Assembly (NCBI RefSeq): GCF_007176755.1
Contig: NZ_BJTV01000001.1
Coordinates: 855,645-919,644 of the forward strand
DNA from: Streptomyces sp. 1-11
GTDB taxonomy: Bacteria > Actinomycetota > Actinomycetes > Streptomycetales > Streptomycetaceae
DNA: 64,000 bases
Direction of reading: 5' to 3'
Under the pieces are notes generated by a model. That model made no database searches. It was not told where the DNA came from and saw nothing but the letters and a program-made list of their open reading frames with translations. Position numbers and translations under genes: made by a program. Shown here piece by piece: positions 56,912-64,000 of the stretch. Position 1 is the stretch's first letter, and each line of letters begins with the position of its first letter.

Positions 56912-57973
56912 TCAGTTGGCGCTCTGCGTCGGGAGGTGCCCGCCGCCCTTGGCGGCGAGCGCCGCGACCCGGTCCACGGCCCCCGCGAGGGCATCCGGCG
57001 GCAGCAGGCCCGGGCCCTGGCCGCTCGCGAAGTCCGCGAAGGCCTCCGCCGTCGTGTACTTCGGCTGGAAGCCCAGCGTCTCGCGCATCTGGTCGGTGGC
57101 CACCACCCGGCCGTGGGTGAGCAGCCGGATCTGTTCCGGTGAGAAGTCCGTCATCCCCAGCGTACGCACCAATGAGCCGGCCCAGGTGACGGCGGGCAGC
57201 AGCAACGGGACCGTGGGCCGCCCGAGCCGCCGCGAGCACTGCGAGAGCAGCAGCACGCCGTCCCCGGCGATGTTGAAGGTGCCGCTGTTCAGGGTGCCCC
57301 GGCGCGGTTCGTGGGAGGCCAGCCGCAACACGTCGATGACGTCGTCCTCGTGCACGAACTGCAGCCGCGGGTCGTAGCCGAACACGGTCGGCAGCACCGG
57401 CAGCGCGAAGTACGCGGCGAGCGGGGTGTCGGCGGCCGGCCCGAGGATGTTGGCGAAGCGCAGCACGCACACGGCGACGTCCGGCCGCCGCCGCGCGAAC
57501 CCGCGCACGTACCCCTCGACCTCCACCGTGTCCTTCGCGAACCCGCCGCTGGGCAGCGCCTTGGCCGGGGTCGTCTCGGTGAACACGGCCGGGTCGCGCG
57601 GCGCCGACCCGTACACGTTGGTGCTGGACTTCACCACCAGCCGCCGCACGGTCGGCGACTTCTGGCAGGCGCCGAGGAGCTGCATGGTGCCGATGACGTT
57701 GGTCTCCTTGACCGTGGCCCGGCTGCCGCCGCCCAGCGCGGTTCCGGTCACGTCCAGGTGGACGACCGTGTCGGCGCCCGTCTCGGCGAGCACCCGGGCG
57801 ATGCCGGGCTGCCGGATGTCGGCCTGGATGAAGTCGGCTCCGCCCAGGTGGTGCGCCGGCGGCACCGCGTCCACGGCGATCACCCGGTCCACGTCCGTGT
57901 CACGCTGGATCCGCCGGACGAACCGGCCGCCCAGCTGCCGGGCCACTCCGGTGACGAGCACGACCTTGCCCAA
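56912..57973 (-). CDS. NAD-dependent epimerase/dehydratase (extended SDR)
   Basis: 353 residues from TTG 57973 with GGAAGGAAGG upstream. GKVVLVTGVARQLGGRFVRRIQ is a TGxxxxxG-type dinucleotide loop, AGADTVVHLDVTG, KSSTNVYGSAPRDP, GGFAKDTVEVEGYVRGF (YxxxK altered to a DTVEVEGY pattern), VLRFANILGP and QFVHEDDVIDVL match nucleotide-sugar or UDP-glucose-type epimerases found beside this acyltransferase in many Streptomyces. The catalytic Tyr-x-x-x-Lys is not clear. Function is unknown. It is first in the operon with the acyltransferase gene. Confidence 0.86.
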   Translation of the reverse strand: MGKVVLVTGVARQLGGRFVRRIQRDTDVDRVIAVDAVPPAHHLGGADFIQADIRQPGIARVLAETGADTVVHLDVTGTALGGGSRATVKETNVIGTMQLLGACQKSPTVRRLVVKSSTNVYGSAPRDPAVFTETTPAKALPSGGFAKDTVEVEGYVRGFARRRPDVAVCVLRFANILGPAADTPLAAYFALPVLPTVFGYDPRLQFVHEDDVIDVLRLASHEPRRGTLNSGTFNIAGDGVLLLSQCSRRLGRPTVPLLLPAVTWAGSLVRTLGMTDFSPEQIRLLTHGRVVATDQMRETLGFQPKYTTAEAFADFASGQGPGLLPPDALAGAVDRVAALAAKGGGHLPTQSAN

Positions 57974-58154
57974 GATCAGCGCCTTCCTTCCCGACCTCGT
58001 GCGGAAACCGGTCCCTGCCGCGTTCCCCGTGTCGGCAAACTTAGCGGTTGGATGTTGCGCTGTGATGGCCACCCGATGCGCGTGGTGACCACTTTTCCCC
58101 AGTCGGAATATGCCGCGGCCTCCTGAGCCCGGCCGGCGCCGGCTCCGGACACGA

Positions 58155-58191
58155 CTGTGGCCCCCCGCCTTTTCCAGGCGGGGGGCCACAG
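58155..58191 (-). terminator. 16-bp stem terminator after the small basic gene
   Basis: ctgtggccccccgcct (58155-58170) and aggcggggggccacag (58176-58191) pair perfectly with a 5-base loop, 22 bases past the stop of the 32-residue gene. Confidence 0.9.
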
Positions 58192-58212
58192 AACACGCTC
58201 TCGCGGTGCCGC

Positions 58213-58311
58213 TTACTTCTTGTTGCGGCGCTGAACGCGCGTGCGCTTGAGCAGCTTGCGGTGCTTCTTCTTGGCCATCCGCTTGCGCCGCTTCTTGATA
58301 ACAGAGCCCAC
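58213..58311 (-). CDS. 32-residue basic protein (AURKAIP1/COX24-like)
   Basis: 32 residues from GTG 58311 with GAGGG six bases upstream. It starts [19 protein letters not shown] and continues with [14 protein letters not shown]; more than half the residues are Lys or Arg. This matches the small AURKAIP1/COX24-domain proteins that bind the ribosome in actinobacteria (bS22-like). Extreme conservation and position near bldN and the rRNA operon are known features of Streptomyces. A strong terminator follows. Confidence 0.93.
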   Translation of the reverse strand: MGSVIKKRRKRMAKKKHRKLLKRTRVQRRNKK

Positions 58312-58421
58312 GACTACCCTCGCTCACTTCTCATCACTCGGTTGTTTGGGCGCCATGGGCCCACACGACCTACGAGGGGTCAGCCTACCCGGTCGAGCGC
58401 CGAGCTTGTAATCGAGGGGTT

Positions 58422-58440
58422 GCTCGGGGTCTCCCCGAGC
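58422..58440 (-). terminator. Hairpin after the excisionase-like gene
   Basis: gctcgggg (58422-58429) and ccccgagc (58433-58440) pair perfectly with a 3-base loop, 5 bases past the stop codon. Confidence 0.7.
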
Positions 58441-58444
58441 GCCG

Positions 58445-58657
58445 TCAGGCCGTCTCCACCCCCACATAACTCTCGCGGAGGTACTCGTGTACCGCTTGCT
58501 CCGGGACGCGGAAGGACCGCCCGACCCGGATCGCGGGCAGATGACCGCTGTGCACCAGCCGGTACACGGTCATCTTCGACACTCGCATCACCGAGGCGAC
58601 TTCCGCCACGGTAAGGAACTGAACCTCGTTCAGAGGCCTTTCGCCAGCTGCAGCCAT
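58445..58657 (-). CDS. Small excisionase/MerR-like DNA-binding protein
   Basis: 70 residues from ATG 58657; longer in-frame starts (to 58738) add a less conserved lead. VQFLTVAEVASVMRVSKMTVYRLVHSGHLPAIRVGRSFRVPEQAVHEYLRES is a winged HTH_17 domain (helix-turn-helix with RVGRSFR wing). It is a conserved actinobacterial regulator in a developmental gene neighbourhood. Despite the fold it is not BldC, whose sequence differs. Targets unknown. Confidence 0.92.
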   Translation of the reverse strand: MAAAGERPLNEVQFLTVAEVASVMRVSKMTVYRLVHSGHLPAIRVGRSFRVPEQAVHEYLRESYVGVETA

Positions 58658-58785
58658 GACACACCTGAACCTTCCGCACTCGACGGCCACCGGCTTCCCC
58701 TTCCGGTGACTCTTCGTCGTTGCGTGCTCACTCCCCAATGTAGGGGCGCATGATGCGAGTGGGGAAGAGGTGCACCCATCGTCGG

Positions 58786-59601
58786 CTACTGTGACAGACA
58801 GGCTCGATTGAGTACGTAGCGGGCCAGCGGCAGGTAGTGACCAGACGGCATCCCGTCGTCAACCGGAACGGCCACGGACACGGCCCCCTGCGCCTCCCCC
58901 ACGAACAGCGCCGGATCGTCGGTGTCGGCCAGGCCGATCGCCTCGAACCCGAGCTGACCAGCACCGCAGACCCAGCCGTGGTCACCGATCACCAGCTCGG
59001 GCAGCGGTCCGCCGGCCTCCGCGGCCGCGGCCAGCGCGACCCGAACCGGCAAGGGTGAGTGGCAGTGCGCACCCGGCTCACGACCGGGGCGCCCGCTCCC
59101 CGGTTCCCGCACCAGGCCAACCCCGCGGACGTAGTCGACGCGGTGCGTGCGTAGACCGAACCGGGTCAATATGTCGACACAGCGACCCTGCGCCGGGGTG
59201 AGCACCTCACATCCCGCCGCCGACAACGCGTCCGCCAAGCGGCCGTAGAACCCGAGCAGCCGGTGCGGATGCCCGGTGCCCAGCAGCACCGGCGCGCCCC
59301 GCCGGGCCACGCTTCCGATCCGCTCGGCGAACGCGTCCAGCGCGGCCAGCGTCCGTTCCGGATCGATCACGTCCGGGCCGGCGGTGTACCGGGGGTCGGC
59401 CGAGACACCGCACCTCCGCACCATCAGGGCCAGCAGCTCCCGCTGCCCCCAGGGCGCCTCGGGGTCGATTCCGATCAGCACCCGCGGATCGCGGGCCGCG
59501 AACAGCCGGTACCGGCGCAGACTGACCTCACGCGAGGTCCCGATCTCCCCGGCCAGCCGGGAAGCCAGCAGATGCGCGCGAAGGCCGTCGACGGTCAGCA
59601 C
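58786..59601 (-). CDS. Phosphatase-like conserved actinobacterial protein
   Basis: 271 residues from GTG 59601. Conserved blocks: LLASRLAGEIGTSREVSLRRYRLFAARDPRVLIGID, APVLLGTGHPHRLLGFYGRLADALSAAGC, and ELVIGDHGWVCGAGQLGFEAIGLADTDDPALFVGEAQG. Database annotation of homologues as phosphatase is from memory. I see GTGHPHR and IGDHGWVCG as possible active-site loops, without a classical HAD or PTP motif. No signal peptide. The next gene (acuC) is 85 bases away on the same strand. Confidence 0.72.
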   Translation of the reverse strand: MLTVDGLRAHLLASRLAGEIGTSREVSLRRYRLFAARDPRVLIGIDPEAPWGQRELLALMVRRCGVSADPRYTAGPDVIDPERTLAALDAFAERIGSVARRGAPVLLGTGHPHRLLGFYGRLADALSAAGCEVLTPAQGRCVDILTRFGLRTHRVDYVRGVGLVREPGSGRPGREPGAHCHSPLPVRVALAAAAEAGGPLPELVIGDHGWVCGAGQLGFEAIGLADTDDPALFVGEAQGAVSVAVPVDDGMPSGHYLPLARYVLNRACLSQ

Positions 59602-59686
59602 GGGTGCGATGGTGACGCACTCGGCGGCGACGCGGAGGCGGAACGGCGGAACACCGCACGGTCGGCCCAGCGGGCACCCCGGACGC

Positions 59687-60859
59687 TCAGGGCAGCAGCC
59701 CGCGCAGCGGAAAGGCCGAGCGGCGGGTGGCCAGCACCGCCTGGTCCAAGCGGTCGGCGGGGTCGTAGCCCGACTCCCACGACGCGTGCGACACCGGCCA
59801 CCGCCCGTCGGTCATCCGCCGCGGGGCCGGCTGCCGGGTCCGTGCGAACACCTCCTGCCGCCACTCCTCGGGGATCACCGCCGCCGGATCGACCTCCCGT
59901 CCCGCCGCGATGCCCACCAGGTGCGTCCACGACCGCGGCACCACCTCGACCACCGCGTAACCGCCGCCGCCCAGCGCCACCCACTTCCCGTCCGCGTGCT
60001 CGTGCGCCAGCTCGTGGCACGCCACCTGCACCGCCCGCTGCGCGTCCAGCGACACCGCGAGGTGGGCCAGCGGATCCTCGAAGTGCGTGTCGGCCCCGTG
60101 CTGGGAGACAAGCACCTGCGGCCGGAACCCGGCGAGCAGTTCCGGCACCACCGCGTGGAACGCCCGCACCCATCCCGCGTCCCCGGTGCCGGCCGGCAGG
60201 GCCACGTTCACGGCCGTGCCCTCCCCCGCCCCAGCGCCGGTCTCCTGCGGCCACCCGGTCTGCGGGAACAACGTGCGGGGATGCTCGTGCATCGAGATCG
60301 TCAGCACCCGCGGGTCCTCCCAGAACGCCGCCTGCACCCCGTCCCCGTGGTGCACGTCGACGTCCACGTAGGCGACCCGCTCGACGCCCAGCTCCAGCAG
60401 CCGCGCGATGGCCAGCGCCGCGTCGTTGTAGATGCAGAACCCCGACGCGCCGCCCGGCATCGCGTGGTGCAGCCCGCCCGTGAAGTTGACCGCGTGCAGC
60501 GCGTCCCCGCGCCACACCGCCTCCGCGGCCCCCACCGACTGGCCCGCGATCAGCGCCGACACCTCGTGCATCCCGGCGAACGCCGGGTCGTCCTCCGTGC
60601 CGAGCCCGTACTCCCCGCGGGCCGAGCGCGGATCGGCGGACGCCGCCTTCACGGCCTCGATGTAGTCCGGGCGGTGGACCAGCCGCAGCGTCGACTCCCC
60701 GGCCGGTTTCGCCGCGACGACCCGCAGCTCCCGGTCGAGCCCGAAGGCGCCCACCAGCTTCCGGGTCAGCTCCAGCCGGACCGGATCCATCGGATGGCCC
60801 GGGCCGAAGTCATAGCCCGTTACTGCCTCGTCCCACATCAGCTGTGCGCGGCCGCTCAT
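59687..60859 (-). CDS. acuC: Acetoin utilization protein AcuC (class I/II HDAC-like deacetylase)
   Basis: Zn-dependent protein deacetylase of the arginase-deacetylase fold. 390 residues from ATG 60859. YDFGPGHPMDPVRLELTRKL, FTGGLHHAMPGGASGFCIYNDAALAI (catalytic His-His), VAYVDVDVHHGDGVQAAFW (Zn Asp and His), SMHEHPRTLFPQTGWPQETG and HFEDPLAHLAVSLDAQ (Zn Asp region) are intact. In Bacillus AcuC deacetylates acetyl-CoA synthetase; no acs gene is nearby. Its start lies 50 bases inside the preceding MFS gene, so translation is coupled. Confidence 0.94.
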   Translation of the reverse strand: MSGRAQLMWDEAVTGYDFGPGHPMDPVRLELTRKLVGAFGLDRELRVVAAKPAGESTLRLVHRPDYIEAVKAASADPRSARGEYGLGTEDDPAFAGMHEVSALIAGQSVGAAEAVWRGDALHAVNFTGGLHHAMPGGASGFCIYNDAALAIARLLELGVERVAYVDVDVHHGDGVQAAFWEDPRVLTISMHEHPRTLFPQTGWPQETGAGAGEGTAVNVALPAGTGDAGWVRAFHAVVPELLAGFRPQVLVSQHGADTHFEDPLAHLAVSLDAQRAVQVACHELAHEHADGKWVALGGGGYAVVEVVPRSWTHLVGIAAGREVDPAAVIPEEWRQEVFARTRQPAPRRMTDGRWPVSHASWESGYDPADRLDQAVLATRRSAFPLRGLLP

Positions 60860-62024
60860 GCCCGCCACCGTATCGGTCCGGTTGAGCCGCGAACGACCTG
60901 GCGTACACGAGGGTCACCAGCACCAGCGCCATCGGCACGAGCATCGCCCCGCGGTAGCTCCAGGCGTCCCCGAGCGCGCCCACCAGGGGCGAACCGACGA
61001 GGAAACCCACGTAGTTGAAGATGTTGAGCCGTGCGATCGCCGCGTCCGAGGCGCCCGGGAACAGCCGGCCGGCCGCCGCGAACGTCTGCGGCACCAGCAC
61101 GCACAGGCCGAGCCCCAGCAGGGTGAACCCGAGCATCCCCAGCCACGCGTCCGGCGCGACGGCCACCACCGCGAACCCGCCCGCCGCCACCAGCGCCCCG
61201 AGCCGGACCACCGCGGCCGCGCCGAACCGCCGTACCCCGAAGTCCCCGATCGCCCGCCCGGCCAGCGTGGTCACCATGTACACGTTGTACGGCACGGTCG
61301 CGAGCTGCTCCGAGCTGCCCAGCACGTCCTTCAGGTACTTCGCGCTCCAGTTGGAGACGGTCGAGTCCCCGATGTAGGCGAACGTCATGACCAGGCACAG
61401 CGGCAGCAGCAGCTTGAAGACGACGCCCCCGCCCGGCCCGGCCTGCCGCTCCGCCGCGGGCTCCGCGACCGCGTCGACGTACCACCGGCTGCCCACCAGC
61501 GTCGCCGGCAGCAGCACCGCCACCACCGGCAGGTACGACACCCACAGCGCGAGGTGCCAGTGCGCCCCGGCCCAGGCGAGCGAGGCGCCGACGATGCCGC
61601 CCAGGCTGTAGGCCGCGTGGAAGCTCAGCATGATGCTGCGCCCGTAGGTCCGCTGCAGACTCACCCCGAGCATGTTCATCGAGGCGTCCAGCGCGCCCAC
61701 GGCCAGCCCGAACACCCCGAGGGCCACCGCCACCCCGGCCATCCGGTCGCCCGCCCCGACGCCGACAAGGGCCAGCAGCACCACCGGCTGCGACCAGCGC
61801 AGCAGCCGGCTGGGCCGTATCCGCTTCACCAGGTGCTCGGTCGCCACGCTGCCGGCTCCGGCGAGGATCGGAACGGCGGCCAAGAAGACCGGCAGCAGCG
61901 TGTCGGAGATCCCGTAGCGGTCCTGGATGGCCGGGATGCGCGTCACCAGCAGGGCGAACGCGGCGCCCTGGGCGAAGAAGCCGAACGCCAGCGAGGCCCT
62001 GCCGCGCCGCAGCACATCAGTCAT
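60810..62024 (-). CDS. MFS transporter
   Basis: 404 residues from ATG 62024 and about 12 TM helices. Conserved major-facilitator motif between TM2 and TM3 (VATEHLVKRIRPSRLLRWSQ-like), GALDASMNMLGVSLQRTYGRSIMLSFHAAYSLGGIVGASLAW in the N-half and DSTVSNWSAKYLKDVLGSS in the C-half; this matches FucP/YbjJ-like sugar or drug permeases. The 3' end overlaps acuC by 50 bases, an unusually long overlap. Substrate unknown. Confidence 0.88.
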   Translation of the reverse strand: MTDVLRRGRASLAFGFFAQGAAFALLVTRIPAIQDRYGISDTLLPVFLAAVPILAGAGSVATEHLVKRIRPSRLLRWSQPVVLLALVGVGAGDRMAGVAVALGVFGLAVGALDASMNMLGVSLQRTYGRSIMLSFHAAYSLGGIVGASLAWAGAHWHLALWVSYLPVVAVLLPATLVGSRWYVDAVAEPAAERQAGPGGGVVFKLLLPLCLVMTFAYIGDSTVSNWSAKYLKDVLGSSEQLATVPYNVYMVTTLAGRAIGDFGVRRFGAAAVVRLGALVAAGGFAVVAVAPDAWLGMLGFTLLGLGLCVLVPQTFAAAGRLFPGASDAAIARLNIFNYVGFLVGSPLVGALGDAWSYRGAMLVPMALVLVTLVYARSFAAQPDRYGGGHERPRTADVGRGSNGL

Positions 62025-62110
62025 GGCGGCGAGCGTAGGGCCCCGGGCTACCTGTGGGTAGATCCAGCCAAAGATGAATCTCGTTCAGCTTCCCCGTCCG
62101 CCGGTGCGGT

Positions 62111-62887
62111 TCAGGCGGCGACGGCGAGACCGTGCCGCGGACCGGCCCCGCCGGCCTCCGTCCCGCCCGCGTCCGCTCCGGCGCCGCCCGTCCTGGCCTC
62201 GGCGGTCAGCAGCCGCGCCATCGGCTCGGCCGCGAGCCCGCCGCCGACGACGAACGCCGCCGTCAGCACCACCGCGATGACGACCGTGCCGAGCCAGACC
62301 ATGGTGTCGACCGGGACGGTGTAGGCGCCGACGACCCGTGCGACGCACTCGAGCAGCAGCGCGGTGCCCCACACCAGCGAGAAGGTCCGCTCCTTGCGGC
62401 GGAAGGCCTCCGAGCCGGCCGCCGTCCCCCCGGCCAGCCGATCCCAGGCGGCCTCACGGGCCGCGTCGCCCTTGACGAGGAAGGGCTTCATCCCGGCGGT
62501 CATGGCCGGCTTGCCGAGCGCCACCGAGACGAGGATGCCGATCGCCAGGGCGCTGCTGACGGCGCCGTCCTTGGCGAGCATCAGCCGCGGGTCGCCGGAC
62601 ACGAAGCCGGCCACCAGGCTGACGACGTTCACCACCAGGGTGAGGAGGGCGAACGCGTTGGCCGTCCGCTCCCTGACCACGCTCCACACGGTCCGCACCG
62701 CGGGCACCACGCTGCTCCAGGCGAGCGCCCCGAAGGTGCCCATCCCGAGAGCGCCCTTGAGGAGGTAGTACGAGCCGATCGGCAGCGCGACGTCCACCAG
62801 CAGCGGCTCGAAGGTCCGCAGTCTGCCCGTGCGCTGCCCGCGGCTCGGGTTCTCGGTCCGGTCCTGGTTCCCCGTGGTCTTCGTCAT
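62111..62887 (-). CDS. VC0807-family membrane protein
   Basis: 258 residues from ATG 62887. After a hydrophilic lead (~25 residues) come about six TM helices (LLVDVALPIGSYYLLKGALGMGTFGALAWSS, FALLTLVVNVVSLVAGFVSGDPRLMLAKDGAVSSALAIGILVS). KPAMTAGMKPFLVKGDAAREAAWDRLAGG is a cytoplasmic loop typical of the family. The C-terminus has a Gly/Ala tail. Function unknown; sometimes near antibiotic or steroid genes. It is a single gene. Confidence 0.82.
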   Translation of the reverse strand: MTKTTGNQDRTENPSRGQRTGRLRTFEPLLVDVALPIGSYYLLKGALGMGTFGALAWSSVVPAVRTVWSVVRERTANAFALLTLVVNVVSLVAGFVSGDPRLMLAKDGAVSSALAIGILVSVALGKPAMTAGMKPFLVKGDAAREAAWDRLAGGTAAGSEAFRRKERTFSLVWGTALLLECVARVVGAYTVPVDTMVWLGTVVIAVVLTAAFVVGGGLAAEPMARLLTAEARTGGAGADAGGTEAGGAGPRHGLAVAA

Positions 62888-62980
62888 GCTCCAAGGTTCG
62901 CCGCCGGGCGGGGCCCGGCGGTAGGAACGATCGTCCGTAGGTCCGCATGACAGATGTCAGGCACCGGCCGGTGGCGCCCG

Positions 62981-63625
62981 TCATACCAGCAGGTCAGCCA
63001 ACTCGCCCATGCTGGAGAAGAGTTGACCGGCGCCGCTGAGCCGTTCCGCCGGGGTCATCGCGGTGAACCCGTACACGTCCATCCCGGCCGCCACGGCCGC
63101 CTGGACCCCCAGCGGGGAGTCCTCCACCACCAGGCAGGCCTCGGGGGCGGCGCCCATCCGTTCGGCCGCGTACAGGAAGAGGTCGGGGGCCGGCTTGCCC
63201 CGTCCGACGTCCTGGGAGCTGAAGATCCGGTCCTCCGTGAACCAGCGGTCGAGTCCCGTCGTCCGGTGGCCCACCCGGATCCGCTCATGGCTCCCGGACG
63301 ACGCCACGCAGTACGGCACCCCGTCCGCGGCCAGCTTCTCCAGCACCCCGCCGGCGCCGGCGACGGGCCGCAACTCCCGCTCGAACGCGGCGAACACGCG
63401 AGCGTGGAAGACGTCGTCGAAGTCGTCCGGGAGCCGCTCCCCCGTCCGTTCCAGGACAAGGTCGTGGATCCGGTGCATCGCCGACCCCATGTAGTCCCGG
63501 ATGGAGTCCTCGTACGTCGTCGGGTGCCCCAGCTCCGTCAGATAGGCGGCCAGGAGCCGGTTGGAGATCGGCTCGCTGTCCACGAGGACGCCGTCGTTGT
63601 CGAAGATGACGAGGTCGTAGCGCAT
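62981..63625 (-). CDS. HAD-IA family hydrolase (beta-phosphoglucomutase-like)
   Basis: 214 residues from ATG 63625. YDLVIFDNDGVLVDSEPISNRLL carries the nucleophile Asp and general acid Asp of motif I (DxD with an Asn between). CVASSGSHERIRVG is motif II, GKPAPDLFLYAAERMG motif III, and LVVEDSPLGVQAAVAAGMDVYGF motif IV. The cap domain is the C1 helical bundle. It could be a phosphoglycolate or sugar phosphatase. It ends the genes before the rRNA operon. Confidence 0.92.
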   Translation of the reverse strand: MRYDLVIFDNDGVLVDSEPISNRLLAAYLTELGHPTTYEDSIRDYMGSAMHRIHDLVLERTGERLPDDFDDVFHARVFAAFERELRPVAGAGGVLEKLAADGVPYCVASSGSHERIRVGHRTTGLDRWFTEDRIFSSQDVGRGKPAPDLFLYAAERMGAAPEACLVVEDSPLGVQAAVAAGMDVYGFTAMTPAERLSGAGQLFSSMGELADLLV

Positions 63626-63653
63626 ACCCAGACCCTAATGGACCCTGAACGCA

Positions 63654-63687
63654 GAAAACCCCCGCATCTTTCGATGCGGGGGTTTTC
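63654..63687 (-). terminator. rRNA operon terminator
   Basis: gaaaacccccgcat (63654-63667) pairs perfectly with atgcgggggttttc (63674-63687) over a 6-base loop. On the minus strand it ends in a T-run, as expected after 5S rRNA. It may also stop the HAD transcript. Confidence 0.95.
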
Positions 63688-63696
63688 CCAATATTT

Positions 63697-63815
63697 GTTC
63701 GGCGGCGTCCTACTCTCCCACAGGGTCCCCCCTGCAGTACCATCGGCGCTGTGAGGCTTAGCTTCCGGGTTCGGAATGTAACCGGGCGTTTCCCTCACGC
63801 TATGACCACCGAAAC
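63697..63815 (-). rRNA. rrf: 5S ribosomal RNA
   Basis: About 119 bases on the minus strand beginning GTTTCGGTGGTCATAGCG and ending in the complementary CGCCGCCGAAC strand, matching Streptomyces 5S rRNA. The interior GGGAAACGCCCGGTTACATT and GATGGTACTGCAGGGGGG segments are conserved. Ends are set by the stem and are accurate to a few bases. Confidence 0.95.
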
Positions 63816-63898
63816 ACTATGAAACTGTCAAGCCAAACCATGTGTGGCACATGGGGCTGTTCGTGGTTTCAGAACCAACACAGTGGACGCGAGCAACT

Positions 63899-64000
63899 GA
63901 GGACAAGCCCTCGGCCTATTAGTACCGGTCACCTCCACCAGTTACCTGGCTTCCAGATCCGGCCTATCAACCCAGTCGTCTACTGGGAGCCTTACCCCAT
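63899..64000 (-). rRNA. rrl: 23S ribosomal RNA, 3' end (partial)
   Basis: Minus strand; the last ~100 bases of 23S rRNA are seen, including GTGACCGGTACTAATAGGCC and CGAGGGCTTGTCCTC at the 3' end. The gene continues past the window edge. The ~80-base spacer 63816-63898 carries processing sequences between 23S and 5S. Confidence 0.9.

Noticed and set aside
58445..58657. BldC
   Set aside because: Same small winged-helix class but sequence (VASVMRVSKMTVYRLVHSG) differs from the BldC motif as known.

Overview
The window is high-GC chromosomal DNA of a Streptomyces or a very close relative. The support is the bldN sigma-factor gene with its anti-sigma gene rsbN, a rex-hemA-hemC-hemD operon with a Rex operator, WhiJ/BldB-type regulators (XRE-DUF5753 plus DUF397), DUF2637 and DUF3558 proteins, frequent GTG/TTG starts, and many 4-base ATGA/GTGA overlaps inside operons. 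The right end runs into an rRNA operon read leftward (5S complete, 3' end of 23S).

Layout. 1-4775: a thioredoxin-like lipoprotein (ResA type, cut by the window edge), a polysaccharide-deacetylase lipoprotein, a histidine phosphatase coupled to hemL, and a conserved unknown. 4843-7758: an accessory patch with a tyrosine-integrase remnant, a flavoprotein coupled to an XRE/TPR regulator, and a divergent anti-sigma-type ATPase. 7806-13153: an OmpR-type two-component system, a COG4705-like membrane protein, and an operon of DedA plus two PAP2 phosphatases. The response-regulator gene and the DedA operon share a rare 18+1+18 bp double operator. 13157-17061: ABC exporter coupled to a NarL-type two-component system. 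17098-18230: MerR regulator with a perfect operator facing a SulP transporter that has lost its membrane domain, next to a 34-bp tandem repeat. 18370-31867: CorA, lipoproteins, gluconokinase, two SDRs, an MprF-like lipid-aminoacylation protein, a second OmpR-type system, an LLM/FMN-reductase pair with a MarR regulator, a YnfA-like protein and a 48-residue membrane protein.

32059-34167: a free-standing LAGLIDADG protein with a TTA codon, converging on the RNA ligase gene rtcB. 34384-37625: two DUF3558 lipoproteins and a DUF2637 protein. 37740-41370: divergent lysS (class I) and argS. 41401-42969: anti-sigma ATPase / WhiJ-like / DUF397 trio with a GTAC-rich operator. 43018-46323: DUF4253, DUF805, hemB and an unknown. 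46435-52146: hemD, hemC, hemA, rex and a glutaredoxin-like gene. 52241-58657: HAD phosphatase, bldN, rsbN with a candidate sigma-BldN promoter, acyltransferase, epimerase, a 32-residue basic protein and a small excisionase-like regulator. 58786-63625: phosphatase-like protein, AcuC, MFS transporter, VC0807-type membrane protein and HAD hydrolase, then the rRNA terminator and rRNA genes.

How it fits together. Haem synthesis (hemL, hemB, hemA, hemC, hemD) and redox sensing (Rex) are in one window, with the morphological regulators bldN/rsbN close by. The left half is rich in envelope functions: DedA, PAP2 enzymes, MprF-like protein, acyltransferase, and three two-component systems. The most unusual items are the shared operator that links a two-component system to a probable lipid-carrier recycling operon, and the LAGLIDADG/RtcB pair. 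No tRNA gene, CRISPR array or intact insertion sequence was seen.
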